The notes below the pieces were generated by a model that worked only from the letters and a program-made list of their open reading frames with translations, made no database searches and had not been told where the DNA came from. A program made the translations under genes and the position numbers. DNA of 64,000 nucleotides from Lacimicrobium sp. SS2-24 (GTDB taxonomy: Bacteria; Pseudomonadota; Gammaproteobacteria; Enterobacterales; Alteromonadaceae): NCBI RefSeq assembly GCF_002201535.1, contig NZ_NIWW01000006.1:62001-126000 (forward strand), written 5' to 3'. Shown one piece after another: positions 34,140 to 44,876 of the stretch. Position 1 is the first letter of the stretch. Each line of letters starts with the position of its first letter.

Positions 34140-34159
34140 GTGGGTACTAGTGGGTACTA
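34140..34159 (+). repeat. Perfect 10-bp tandem repeat GTGGGTACTA x2
   Basis: Two adjacent copies of GTGGGTACTA, 30 bases before the tRNA-Lys 3' relic. Short direct repeats at this position resemble integrase arm sites, but no integrase gene is present. Confidence 0.6.
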
Positions 34160-34188
34160 AAAACACAATAGGTTAAAACCAGACTCAT

Positions 34189-34208
34189 CCCGCAAGACCC
34201 ACCACAAT
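34189..34208 (+). repeat. Direct repeat, right: relic of the tRNA-Lys 3' end
   Basis: CCCGCAAGACCCACCACAAT. Together with 33657-33676 it brackets about 510 bases of repeat DNA as attL/attR would, suggesting past integration at the tRNA-Lys 3' end. Confidence 0.75.
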
Positions 34209-34346
34209 GTCTCAGTAACACTACAACCGTGCACAATGCCATGCTGATGATAAACATCATGAAACAAATTCCGTCCGCTCTTAAATGCAACTCAGGGTAG
34301 AATCCAATGTCTGTGTACATGACTTACTCAGCTATTAAGGACAACT

Positions 34347-35192
34347 ATGCGTTTAAATCCGCCCCAACTACATCGTGTTTTGTTGGTCAGTAGCCTGTTT
34401 TTCCCCACAGCGTTGTATGCCGATGGTTTAGCCGATTTGCATCAGGCACTGGATAGTCTGACAGGTACCACAGCTATCAGCGCCACATTAACCAATCGCT
34501 TTACGGAAAAGCGTGGCGAGGGAAAGGATCTTAAAGAACAGCAAGGCGCTGCAGACATTTTACTCAGCGACGAAGGCGCCGGTCTGCAAATAACCTATGG
34601 CAACGATGTTCTGTATGCGATGGAAGAAGAGGCCCGCTTGAAACTTGAAGATGAGGACGCACCGACCCCCACGCGAGATGCGGTGAATAATCTCGAGGCC
34701 AGTGAACTTAAGACCATATTGTCCGCCGCCACTAACCTTAAACGCTTTGTACAAAAGGCGAGCTTCAGGGAAGAAGAGGAACAGCAGTGTGACGCAGGCA
34801 GGGTACGCATATTGACCTTTGATTTGCCCCTGGAGGCGGTTATCAGCAATAAAAAAGTCAGAGATTATGTTAACGATTTCGACGGGCAGTATCACCTGTG
34901 GATTGACGAGCAAGGCTTTCCTCTTAAATCCCGACTCAGTTTTGCCGGTGATGGCAGGGCTTTTATCTTTTTTACGATGCAGGCTGAGTCTCAACGGACA
35001 ACGCACTATGAGGTCATTGGCGATCGCCTGGTGGTAATGGACAGAGCTTACCACAGCGCTTACGACTCAAGCTGGGATAAGAGCGAAACCCGGGGTAATG
35101 AGACATTGGTATTACATCACCCCGCCCCCACACCGGAGAAAGGGCTCCTTGCCCAGTGCAATGTGCCCGCTGCGGATACCATCAAGAGTTAA
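34347..35192 (+). CDS. Exported hypothetical protein, possibly LolA-fold
   Basis: 281 residues with a signal peptide (HRVLLVSSLFFPTALYA), no membrane segment. The mature protein has beta-rich stretches (GLQITYGNDVLYAMEEEARLK; YHLWIDEQGFPLKSRLSFAGDG; FFTMQAESQRTTHYEVIGDRLVVMD). This pattern suggests a LolA/LolB-like lipid-binding beta sheet, but no diagnostic motif is present and I do not assign a function. There is no obvious operon partner: rlmM converges on it. Confidence 0.7.
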   Translation: MRLNPPQLHRVLLVSSLFFPTALYADGLADLHQALDSLTGTTAISATLTNRFTEKRGEGKDLKEQQGAADILLSDEGAGLQITYGNDVLYAMEEEARLKLEDEDAPTPTRDAVNNLEASELKTILSAATNLKRFVQKASFREEEEQQCDAGRVRILTFDLPLEAVISNKKVRDYVNDFDGQYHLWIDEQGFPLKSRLSFAGDGRAFIFFTMQAESQRTTHYEVIGDRLVVMDRAYHSAYDSSWDKSETRGNETLVLHHPAPTPEKGLLAQCNVPAADTIKS

Positions 35193-35272
35193 GGAAGCGG
35201 GAAATACCGCCTCGCCTCTGCTCCGTAACAGACTATGAGGGACCGGGTAGCCAAGTGGTGCTGCCCGCTCCG

Positions 35273-36337
35273 CTAGCCGGTGCGTCGCAGATGTACCGTA
35301 ATTTCCTCGCGATCATGATAGAGGTGTTTGGCCTGGAGTTGATACGACACCGTGTGTAGCTGCTCGGCAATTTCCTGTTGCGCCTGCAACCAGGACTCGT
35401 AGCGGCGTTTCATGGGCAATTTGAGATTAAAAATGGCTTCCTGACACCAGCCTTTGAGTACCCAACTGGCCATCAGCCTGGCAACCCGCTGTGGTTGCTC
35501 AACCATGTCACATACCAGCCAATGAATGTTCTTTTTCTTAGGTTCAAACTTAAAACCGTCTTCAGCGAAGTATCTCACCTGCCCCGTTTCCATCAGACTT
35601 TGCGCCATTGCGCCGTTATCCACGGCCTGAACAAATAACCCACGGCGCACGAGCTGATATGTCCATCCACCTGGGCAGGCCCCCAAATCAACGGCCTGCA
35701 TTCCACCCTGTAACCGGGTTTCCTGTGCTTTTTTATTTAGAAAAACCTGTATGGCTTCATCTAACTTCAGGCTGGAACGACTGGGTGCCTGTGATGGCGC
35801 TTTCAGGCGCAATATGCCCAGGGGATATGGGGAGATCTGCTGCGGTGAAGCCACCCCTAAAAAGGCCTGCTGACTGGTAGTAAAAAACATAAACAAGACA
35901 GGCTTGTCGCTGCGCTCCTTGGGGCTGAGCTTCGCGGCTTTTTTTAATGACTGGCGCAGTGGCACACTAAACTTTCTGCAAAATTTAGACAGTTCTCTAC
36001 CCTCTGTGGTGTCCGGGTACTCGACCCTGAGCTCACCACACTGAGGAAAATCAGCACAGGCTTCCAGCAATGGAGTGATGCGATCCGCTGCGTCCAAGTC
36101 ATCGAGTCTTGCCTTACAGACAAATACCTGGCGCGCAAAAACCAGGCTTTGAACGGGCAGGTGCTCAAGCAGTTTATCCGCATCTTCTGCCTGGTAGCAT
36201 TCAAACAAAACGAAACCGCTTTGAGCTGAAGTGCGGGCAAAACCGTAGATACCAACCGCTGCAGCTTTGTCCTGCAACTCGTTTGCCAGATCGCCCTCGA
36301 ATCCGGGGCGGCAATAGGCCAGTAGCGCCGCTGTCAC
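35273..36337 (-). CDS. rlmM: 23S rRNA (cytidine-2'-O)-methyltransferase RlmM
   Basis: 354 residues, the normal size. A THUMP-like N-terminal region is followed by an RrmJ-type methyltransferase with the SAM-binding stretch MQAVDLGACPGGWTYQLVRRGLFVQAVDNGAM and a later VCDMVEQPQRVARLMASWV. RlmM methylates C2498 of 23S rRNA. It is the last gene of the gcvA-hydrolase-DUF423-rlmM run; its start overlaps the DUF423 gene by 4 bp. Confidence 0.96.
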   Translation of the reverse strand: MTAALLAYCRPGFEGDLANELQDKAAAVGIYGFARTSAQSGFVLFECYQAEDADKLLEHLPVQSLVFARQVFVCKARLDDLDAADRITPLLEACADFPQCGELRVEYPDTTEGRELSKFCRKFSVPLRQSLKKAAKLSPKERSDKPVLFMFFTTSQQAFLGVASPQQISPYPLGILRLKAPSQAPSRSSLKLDEAIQVFLNKKAQETRLQGGMQAVDLGACPGGWTYQLVRRGLFVQAVDNGAMAQSLMETGQVRYFAEDGFKFEPKKKNIHWLVCDMVEQPQRVARLMASWVLKGWCQEAIFNLKLPMKRRYESWLQAQQEIAEQLHTVSYQLQAKHLYHDREEITVHLRRTG

Positions 36338-36711
36338 AACCCACTCCGTACACTGGCAATCAACAGCAGAAACCAGCCAATAATCATTGCCACACCGCCT
36401 ATGGGGGTGATGGGACCAAACCCGCGAACACCGGTCAGCGCCAACAGATAGAGGCTGCCGCTAAACAGGATCACACCGACCAGAATACTGATCGCCGACC
36501 ATTGCAGCATAGGCTGAGGTTGATGCCGGTATAATGCAACCAACAGAATCAATGCCAGACTATGCCATAACTGATATTGCACAGCCGTCTGAAACGCCGA
36601 CATCATGTTTTCTTCGAGCCGACCTTTAAGACCGTGGGCGGCAAAGGCGCCCAGCATCACTGCAGTCATGGCTAAAAAGGCTCCTGCACTGAGAACCCAG
36701 CTCATAAGCAC
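36334..36711 (-). CDS. DUF423 small membrane protein (YgdD-like)
   Basis: 125 residues with four hydrophobic segments. The N-terminal AGAFLAMTAVMLGAFAAHGLKGRL and GVRGFGPITPIGGVAMIIGW near the end are the DUF423 signatures. The E. coli counterpart is YgdD, next to gcvA and rlmM, and the same neighbourhood holds here. The function is unknown. It overlaps both neighbours slightly. Confidence 0.93.
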   Translation of the reverse strand: MLMSWVLSAGAFLAMTAVMLGAFAAHGLKGRLEENMMSAFQTAVQYQLWHSLALILLVALYRHQPQPMLQWSAISILVGVILFSGSLYLLALTGVRGFGPITPIGGVAMIIGWFLLLIASVRSGL

Positions 36712-37319
36712 GCCTTAATAAAGTCGAGGCTTCGGTGTGCTGCATTAGTCATATTTTGCTCCAATGTAGTGGCTGCCGATTTACGCGGTTTAAAGCTATG
36801 TTCACCATCATCTATAAACGAGAGCCGAACTCTGGGGTGTAACTGAAAGTTCTCACATTCCACACGCGTTCCAAAGGGATCCCGCTCTCCCTGCAATATA
36901 AGAATCGGCTTACCCCCTTCCTGCAAGTGAGCGGTACGCAGTTTGTCCGGCTTACCCGGTGGGTGAAAAGGATAGCCATAGCAAAGGCATCCCTTTATCC
37001 GCTCACTGTCGCCCAGCATTGAGGCGACTCTCCCTCCCATAGATTTCCCTCCCACAAACAAAGGGCTCTGTGAGTCTACGCTCTCCAATGCCGCTTCAAA
37101 ATCATTCATCAGCTTAGGCAAGGGCTGTGGAGGGCGCTTTTTCCCCTCTTCTTCGCTGCGTTGCATATAGCTGAAATTAAACCGGTGTACGGTGACCCCA
37201 CACGCGGCTATCTGCTCAGCCAGTTGTTGCATGAAGTCACTGTTCATTCCGGCGCCGGCGCCATGCGCCAGCAACAGACTGGCAACGGGTTGTTCGGCCT
37301 TATTCGTCAATAACATCAT
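36702..37319 (-). CDS. Alpha/beta hydrolase-fold protein (COG3571-like)
   Basis: 205 residues. LLLAHGAGAGMNSDFMQ and the nucleophile elbow GGKSMGGRVAS, then KPILILQGERDPFG and the terminal DGEHSF give Ser, Asp and His of a catalytic triad. Such KAT8/dienelactone-like hydrolases are common but of unknown substrate. It lies between gcvA and the DUF423 gene and overlaps gcvA by 20 bp; the tight overlap suggests one transcript. Confidence 0.85.
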   Translation of the reverse strand: MMLLTNKAEQPVASLLLAHGAGAGMNSDFMQQLAEQIAACGVTVHRFNFSYMQRSEEEGKKRPPQPLPKLMNDFEAALESVDSQSPLFVGGKSMGGRVASMLGDSERIKGCLCYGYPFHPPGKPDKLRTAHLQEGGKPILILQGERDPFGTRVECENFQLHPRVRLSFIDDGEHSFKPRKSAATTLEQNMTNAAHRSLDFIKACL

Positions 37320-38211
37320 CTTGCTGCTCTTCCTGCACCTGCGTATTTACCCACTGTCTGAAGGTGGCAATCTTACCTGAATCGGCCTGAGATTCATGGC
37401 ACACCAGGTAATAAGCATTTCTGGTAATGAGTTTTTCATCAAAAGGACAGATGAGTCGTCCTGCCTGAATCTCTGGCCTGGCCAGCACACTGTGCCCCAA
37501 TGCAATGCCCTGCCCTAATGCCGCGGCCTGTAATACCAGCATAGAGTGACTGAATACCGGCCCCTGATTTACGTTCACGCCCAGCACATTAAAATGTCGG
37601 ATCCAGTTTTTCCAGGCCTCCCGGGAGGCATCGTGTAAAAGCGTGTGATGGCGCAGATCATCAAGCTCTTCCAGCGGCTTATCCGACTGAAATAACATCG
37701 GTGAGCAGATCGGCGTGAGATACTCGGTGTGCAGCTTGTCGGCGTGTAGTCCGTTCCAACGTCCTTTGCCATAATAGACCGCCACATCGACATCGTCAGT
37801 GAGGTGGCCTTCATCAAAATCTACGGCCTTGATGCGTACGTCGATATCCGGATGCTCTGCACTGAACTTGTGAATACGCGGAACCAGCCACTGAATGGCA
37901 AAACTCGGCGGCAAAGCCACCGTAATGGCGCCTTTTGCACCTCGGGCCAGCAGGCGCTGGGTGGCATCCTGTAATGAACTGAAAATATCTTTTATATCCA
38001 GATAGTAGCCCTGACCTTCTTCCGTCAGCAGCAAGGTTCGGTTTTTACGTAAAAACAATTTAATGCCCAGGAACGACTCAAGCGACTTAATCTGATGACT
38101 GACCGCGGCCTGCGTAACAAACAGCTCATCAGCCGCTTTCGTGAAGCTTAAATGCCGGGCTGCCGCTTCAAATGCTTTGAGAGAATTAAGGGGGGGCAGT
38201 CTGCGTGACAT
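37300..38211 (-). CDS. gcvA: LysR-type glycine cleavage regulator GcvA
   Basis: 303 residues. The N-terminal helix-turn-helix is LNSLKAFEAAARHLSFTKAADELFVTQAAVSHQIKSLE, characteristic of GcvA-type LysR proteins; the ligand-binding domain follows to the end. GcvA controls the glycine cleavage system with glycine and purine signals. The neighbouring DUF423 and rlmM genes match the E. coli gcvA surroundings. An ATTAG / CTAAT inverted repeat upstream may be an autoregulatory site. Confidence 0.93.
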   Translation of the reverse strand: MSRRLPPLNSLKAFEAAARHLSFTKAADELFVTQAAVSHQIKSLESFLGIKLFLRKNRTLLLTEEGQGYYLDIKDIFSSLQDATQRLLARGAKGAITVALPPSFAIQWLVPRIHKFSAEHPDIDVRIKAVDFDEGHLTDDVDVAVYYGKGRWNGLHADKLHTEYLTPICSPMLFQSDKPLEELDDLRHHTLLHDASREAWKNWIRHFNVLGVNVNQGPVFSHSMLVLQAAALGQGIALGHSVLARPEIQAGRLICPFDEKLITRNAYYLVCHESQADSGKIATFRQWVNTQVQEEQQDDVIDE

Positions 38212-38225
38212 AAGGATTAAAGTTC

Positions 38226-38242
38226 CATTAGTTTTTCTAATG
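38226..38242 (-). promoter_or_regulatory. Candidate GcvA operator (CATTAG-TTTTT-CTAATG)
   Basis: A perfect 6-bp inverted repeat around five T residues, 15 bases upstream of the gcvA start. It contains the CTAAT core known for GcvA binding on both arms and fits the LysR T-N11-A form. Autoregulation is an inference. Confidence 0.55.
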
Positions 38243-38404
38243 CAGATGACTCAATTAATGTCAATTTAAGCCAGCTCAATAACAGGTTATATTTTAACCG
38301 TGAGAGAAAAAATATCTTTATAGATAGTAAGTTATAAACGATAAATTTTAACATCTCACTCACAAAAGCGTAATTTTAACATTAATTTAACTAGAGGTTT
38401 GCAG

Positions 38405-38668
38405 ATGAAAAACTTTACCAGACTTATTCCCTTTGGCCTAGTGCTGATCAGTGCCCAAGCCGCCGTAGCCGAGGAAATCACCGACAAAGATTGGATTTTA
38501 CAACAAGGCAATGAGTATATCAGGGAAGCCGTCATTAATCTGGAACTGCCCCTTGCGGCAAATCTGGAGCGCCTGAAACAGCCCGCATCGGCACAGAAGC
38601 GTTCTGACATGCTGGCGAAAAGCGATACCAAGGCCCTGACGCCTAAAAACACTTCAGCGTCCGAGTAA
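38405..38668 (+). CDS. Small exported protein of unknown function
   Basis: 87 residues with a signal peptide (MKNFTRLIPFGLVLISAQAAVA), then a short helix-rich mature protein (ILQQGNEYIREAVINLELPLAANLERLKQ) with a basic/Ser tail. I cannot place the family. The start is the ATG at 38405 with AGAGG 7-11 bases upstream. It is divergent from gcvA and may share the regulatory region, but no function follows from that. Confidence 0.65.
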   Translation: MKNFTRLIPFGLVLISAQAAVAEEITDKDWILQQGNEYIREAVINLELPLAANLERLKQPASAQKRSDMLAKSDTKALTPKNTSASE

Positions 38669-38778
38669 CGCGGTTACACTCTGCAACCTGACGGAGACGA
38701 ACGAAAGTTCGACACGGCGAAGGACGCTGGCACACGTTGCCATACGTGGCAAAGGTGCACCATAAAATAATTACGCCT

Positions 38779-38802
38779 TCAGGCGGACGATCGTCCGCCT
38801 GA
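38779..38802. repeat. Perfect 24-bp palindrome after the small exported gene
   Basis: TCAGGCGGACGA is followed directly by its exact reverse complement TCGTCCGCCTGA, with no loop. It is not followed by a T tract, so it is not a typical terminator. It lies 25 bases beyond the kdsA stop, between convergent genes. Confidence 0.8.
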
Positions 38803-38826
38803 TATGCCAGTGCTTAGCGGTTTTTA

Positions 38827-40922
<2,096 letters not shown>

Positions 40923-40964
40923 ATAAACTCCTTATGTTATGCCGCCTCGGTGGCTGTGCCGGTG

Positions 40965-41786
40965 CTAATGCAACACTTCTGTTCTTGGATTATGGTTACG
41001 CAACTGCAGTTTGAGTAAATGCGAAGCCGGGTCCTGTGGGCAGGTACGAATATAGTAGCGATAGTCAGCAAGCGCCCCGGCGTAACAGTTCAGTTGCTGT
41101 AACAGCCAGCCGCGCCCTTTGCGTTCATAAGGATCCTCCGGATTCAGAGAGACCAACAGGTCACTGACCATCAGAGCCGACTGGTATTGTTCCTGCCCCA
41201 CATAGGCCTGTTTAAGGTTATGAAGCAACCTGACCAGAGTCGTATGACTATTTGCCGGGGCAACGATGAGATCATCTAGGGCTAAGGTCTGGTCCGAATC
41301 CTCAAACCCATGATAACGACGCTCCAGCTCTTCCCAGGTCACAGACTCGCCGGATAAGGCATCCAGCAACACACTCTGCTGTTCATTAATGGGCACGCTG
41401 ACAAAAAAATGGCCAGGACAACTGACGCCGGTTGCATCCAGCCCGATAGCCCTGGCCAGATGACAATACAGAATAGACAAACACACCGAACAACCATTAC
41501 GATACAGCATCACCTGGTCCATACGTGCGTAATCGGGGGCAAGTAAATTTTTAGGCTGACCGGCAAACGCCAGCTCTGTGTAAAAAAACTGATTGAGTTG
41601 GGTAACCTGTTGATGCAATGGTGCACTCTGGTCAACACGCTGTTGAGCACGTCTTTGCCAACGTTCGATGATTGCCAGGTATGTTGATAACGGCCTGTCC
41701 ATTCCCAGATGCTGGGTCACTAACAGAGACGCCAGTAGCAGGTCGTTTTCTTCCAGCGCCTTTTCAAGCACCCTTTTCATTGGCAC
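40965..41786 (-). CDS. SirB1-type transglutaminase-like/TPR protein
   Basis: 273 residues. The core YRNGCSVCLSILYCHLARAIGLDATGVSCPGHFFV matches the SirB1 transglutaminase-like domain (Cys in the NGCSVC region and His in PGHFFV could be catalytic), followed by a TPR-like C-terminus (LLHNLKQAYVGQEQYQSALMVSDLLVSLNPEDPYE). The biochemical role of this family is unproven. It lies next to SirB2, as expected for this cluster. The start may be six bases later (41780). Confidence 0.9.
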   Translation of the reverse strand: MPMKRVLEKALEENDLLLASLLVTQHLGMDRPLSTYLAIIERWQRRAQQRVDQSAPLHQQVTQLNQFFYTELAFAGQPKNLLAPDYARMDQVMLYRNGCSVCLSILYCHLARAIGLDATGVSCPGHFFVSVPINEQQSVLLDALSGESVTWEELERRYHGFEDSDQTLALDDLIVAPANSHTTLVRLLHNLKQAYVGQEQYQSALMVSDLLVSLNPEDPYERKGRGWLLQQLNCYAGALADYRYYIRTCPQDPASHLLKLQLRNHNPRTEVLH

Positions 41787-41851
41787 AAACTCATCATCTG
41801 AAAATTAAAGAATCCGTCAGGTATACAAAGGGCAGCAGGTGCCCTTTCCTT

Positions 41852-42229
41852 TTAGCCAAACAGCAGGGGCTGTTTCATGATGGCAACTTTGGCAGCAAAA
41901 ACCAGCCAGGCCAGCGCGCCAACAAATCCTACCCAACGAATAAACAAAGTACGGCCAAGCTTCAGGGCCACCAGTCCCATCAGCACATACAGCAGCACGG
42001 CCAACAATTTTTCTGTTACCCAACCATCGACAAAGGGATATTGCGAGATCAGCACGCATAGCCAGGCTGCGGTAATCAATAACAACGTATCCACCGCGTG
42101 GGGTAACACTTTGACCCACTTCTTCTGCAGCATGGCAGAGCCACGCAGGGTCCAGAAAAAGCGCAGAATAAACAGTGCCAGACTGATGGAGATAACAGTG
42201 AGGTGGAGATGTTTGACCATAGCGTACAT
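41852..42229 (-). CDS. SirB2 family membrane protein
   Basis: 125 residues with four hydrophobic segments; LTVISISLALFILRFFWTLRGSAMLQKKWVKVLPHAVDTLLL is the typical SirB2 start. The family is an integral membrane protein without an assigned function, conserved beside prmC and sirB1 in gammaproteobacteria. Here the HD-GYP regulator separates it from prmC. Confidence 0.92.
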   Translation of the reverse strand: MYAMVKHLHLTVISISLALFILRFFWTLRGSAMLQKKWVKVLPHAVDTLLLITAAWLCVLISQYPFVDGWVTEKLLAVLLYVLMGLVALKLGRTLFIRWVGFVGALAWLVFAAKVAIMKQPLLFG

Positions 42230-42345
42230 AAAGCGGACCTTATTATTGTAATTATCCAGGTACCAAATTTACTGTGTTCGGCTGCGAAAATCGAGTCAAG
42301 AATACAGCATCAGGGCTAACGTTATGTCATTAAAGCGAATTTGCG

Positions 42346-43923
42346 CTATTCATCGGCGCCTTTTGACTCGATATCCAGATCATCAGGATAGGCCTGAGCG
42401 ATAGCCATCAGTTTATCCTGATTCTGTGTCAGGATATCCACCAGCTTTGGTTCAAACTGCTTGCCACGCTGTGCCTGAATCGTCTCCATTACTTTTTCTA
42501 ACGGCCAGGATTCTTTGTAACAACGTCGCGCTTGCAGCGCATCAAATACATCCGCCAGCGCGGTGATACGACTGAAGATACTGATTTGTTCCTCTTTTAA
42601 CCCTTGTGGATATCCGTTGCCATCCCAATGCTCATGATGCTCCCGCGCCATTTGCGCGGCCGCTTGAATGATAGGGCGTTTGGAGTCTTTGAGTAACTGA
42701 TAACCAAACTCGGTATGATGGCGTACCACTTCTTTTTCTTCTTCACTGAGCTGGCCTGGTTTGAGCAAAATAGATTTAGGAATTTTCAACTTACCGACAT
42801 CGTGAAGCGGGATCGCCAGTTTGAGAATATTAATCTGCTCTTTTTCCAGACCGTATTCCCTGCCCAGTAATTCGCAGATCATCGTCATGCGCTGAATATG
42901 TTTTCCGCCCCCCATTTGCCGTTCAAGAGCCTGTCCAAGGCGCTCAACGATTTCCCGTTGGGTGTCTTCAATGTCCTTGGTCAACAGCACGTTATCAAAG
43001 GCAATTTGCACGTTCTGAGAGAAAATCTGTAATAAATGTTTATCGGTCGGTGTCAATTTCCTGGGCAGACCCGAAAGATACAACAAGGAGCCATTAACGG
43101 TTTTGCTGTTGCAATAGGCCACCAGGTATTCATCCTGATAAACGATGTCTCTGTTCTTCAATGCCTGGTTGCAGGTAGCCAGTTGCTCACCGTCCAATAC
43201 GTTTTCCAGCACCTGACCTTCATGGTTGGCAAAATCCCCCTTGCCACTAAAAATATAGAAGTCCGAGGATTCATTATTATCTATGGGTTTGGGACCCGCT
43301 ACCGCAGAGGTAATATAGGCGGCGTCCTGGGTGCCTCCTATCAATGACGATAACTGCTGCACGATGCCGTCGATAAAATTTTCCAGCGAATGAATACTGA
43401 AGAGATCTGCAGAGGCGGCAATGATCTTCTCCAACCCCTGACGATTCTCTTCAATCACAATAATGTCGCGGTATGAGCGCAAGGTGGCTATGACCACGGT
43501 AAAAAGTTTCTGCGCAGTCAGCTCTGTCTTGGATTTATAGTCATTGATGTCATAGTTGATGATCACGTCCCGCTCCGGTGCCTGCCCAGGTTGTCCGGTA
43601 CGCAAAATAATGCGGGTGAAATGGTTATTGGCGTCATTACGAATGAACTCAGCAACCTGCAGGCCCGCATCATCAGTTTCCATCACCACATCCAACAGCA
43701 CAATGGCAATATCCTGATGGGTAAGAAAGATTTCCCTGGCTTCGGCCCCTGAATAGGCGCTGATAAACTCAATGCCCTTATCCTGAAAGACGAAATCGCT
43801 CAATGCCAGCTTGGTAACCGCATGGACTTCCGGCTCGTCATCGACGATCAGCACTTTCCAGTTACAACGATCACCAACAACCTCATCTTCGCTTTCATCC
43901 ATAAACAGCAACTCATCGGACAT
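42346..43923 (-). CDS. Response regulator with DUF3369 and HD-GYP domain
   Basis: 525 residues. The receiver domain (about 22-145) has LIVDDEPEVHAV and the phosphoacceptor Asp78 in VLLDVVMETDD. A DUF3369 domain fills about 170-315. The HD-GYP domain has all expected metal and substrate residues: H342 in GKHIQRM, H374-D375 in LHDVGKLKIP, H402/H403, H429-H430 and the GNGYP motif at 435-439, followed by ITALADVFDALQ. It probably hydrolyses cyclic di-GMP on phosphorylation. No histidine kinase gene is adjacent; it is inserted in the hemA-kdsA cluster. Confidence 0.95.
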   Translation of the reverse strand: MSDELLFMDESEDEVVGDRCNWKVLIVDDEPEVHAVTKLALSDFVFQDKGIEFISAYSGAEAREIFLTHQDIAIVLLDVVMETDDAGLQVAEFIRNDANNHFTRIILRTGQPGQAPERDVIINYDINDYKSKTELTAQKLFTVVIATLRSYRDIIVIEENRQGLEKIIAASADLFSIHSLENFIDGIVQQLSSLIGGTQDAAYITSAVAGPKPIDNNESSDFYIFSGKGDFANHEGQVLENVLDGEQLATCNQALKNRDIVYQDEYLVAYCNSKTVNGSLLYLSGLPRKLTPTDKHLLQIFSQNVQIAFDNVLLTKDIEDTQREIVERLGQALERQMGGGKHIQRMTMICELLGREYGLEKEQINILKLAIPLHDVGKLKIPKSILLKPGQLSEEEKEVVRHHTEFGYQLLKDSKRPIIQAAAQMAREHHEHWDGNGYPQGLKEEQISIFSRITALADVFDALQARRCYKESWPLEKVMETIQAQRGKQFEPKLVDILTQNQDKLMAIAQAYPDDLDIESKGADE

Positions 43924-44009
43924 AGCGGATATCTCCCTGGATTTTTATCGCAATGCTAAAGTCTAAACATAGACTGAGGGAAGCTACAGTGCCATTGAAT
44001 TCTGAAAAA

Positions 44010-44876
44010 TCACATCTTTTTCAGCCACTTGCCAAAACTTACCCGGTCGAGACCAGCATAATCTTTAACACTGCCCACATCCGTAAAACCATGGTCATTC
44101 AATGCCCGCTGTACTTTTTCAGCCTGCTCAAACCCATGTTCCAGTACCAGATACCCAGAATCAAGCAGATATTTGCCAGCATGAGAAATAATATGCAGTA
44201 AATCCGCCATCCCCTGCTCAGGTGCAACCAGAGCTGACAGGGGCTCGAAGCGCACATCGCCCTCTTTCAGACTGGCACTGTCCTGTTCCACATAAGGCGG
44301 GTTACTGACAATCAACGAAAACCGCCTGTCAGCGAGGGCCTCAAACCAATGGCTTTTCAACAGAGTGACATGGTCAATGCCATTATGCTGGGCATTTTCC
44401 CTCGCCAGTGCAACAATGTCCTCGTCATAGTCTGTAGCGGTAACGCGCCAGTTTGAGCGTTCGCTGGCCAGAGCCAGCGCAATGGCTCCGGTGCCAGTAC
44501 CCAGATCCAGCACATCCATTGGCACATTTTCAAACAGTGACAAGGCTTTCTCCACCAGCACTTCTGTGTCGCTGCGTGGAATGAGGGTTTTCGGACTGAC
44601 TTTTAGTGACAGATTCCAGAAGCCACGTTCACAGGTCAGATGGGCGACAGGTATACCCTGACCACGCTGGACAACCAGGTTTTCAAAGGCCTGCCACTGC
44701 GACAATTCAAGCCTGCGGTCGGGCCAGGTATGCAGATAAGCCGGTGCGCATTGCAGACAATGGCAGAGTAACACTTTGCTGTCGGTTGCAGGGTCTGCAA
44801 AGGCCAACTCGGCCTGTTCCAACCTATCCCGGGCCCAGCGCAGTGCTTCACTGATTGTGGGCGTGTTAGTTTGCAT
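44010..44876 (-). CDS. prmC: Release factor glutamine methyltransferase PrmC
   Basis: 288 residues. The N-terminal helical domain is followed by a SAM-dependent methyltransferase: [36 protein letters not shown], and the catalytic NPPY in [11 protein letters not shown]. It methylates the Gln of the GGQ loop in RF1 and RF2. It follows prfA in the same operon with an 11-bp overlap, so its substrate and the enzyme are co-expressed. Confidence 0.97.
   Translation of the reverse strand: MQTNTPTISEALRWARDRLEQAELAFADPATDSKVLLCHCLQCAPAYLHTWPDRRLELSQWQAFENLVVQRGQGIPVAHLTCERGFWNLSLKVSPKTLIPRSDTEVLVEKALSLFENVPMDVLDLGTGTGAIALALASERSNWRVTATDYDEDIVALARENAQHNGIDHVTLLKSHWFEALADRRFSLIVSNPPYVEQDSASLKEGDVRFEPLSALVAPEQGMADLLHIISHAGKYLLDSGYLVLEHGFEQAEKVQRALNDHGFTDVGSVKDYAGLDRVSFGKWLKKM

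Noticed and set aside
38680-38802. Third member of the hairpin-chain family
   Set aside because: Short hairpins such as CGAAC-GAAA-GTTCG can be read here, but no sequence is shared with the tRNA-linked copies, so I keep only the palindrome.
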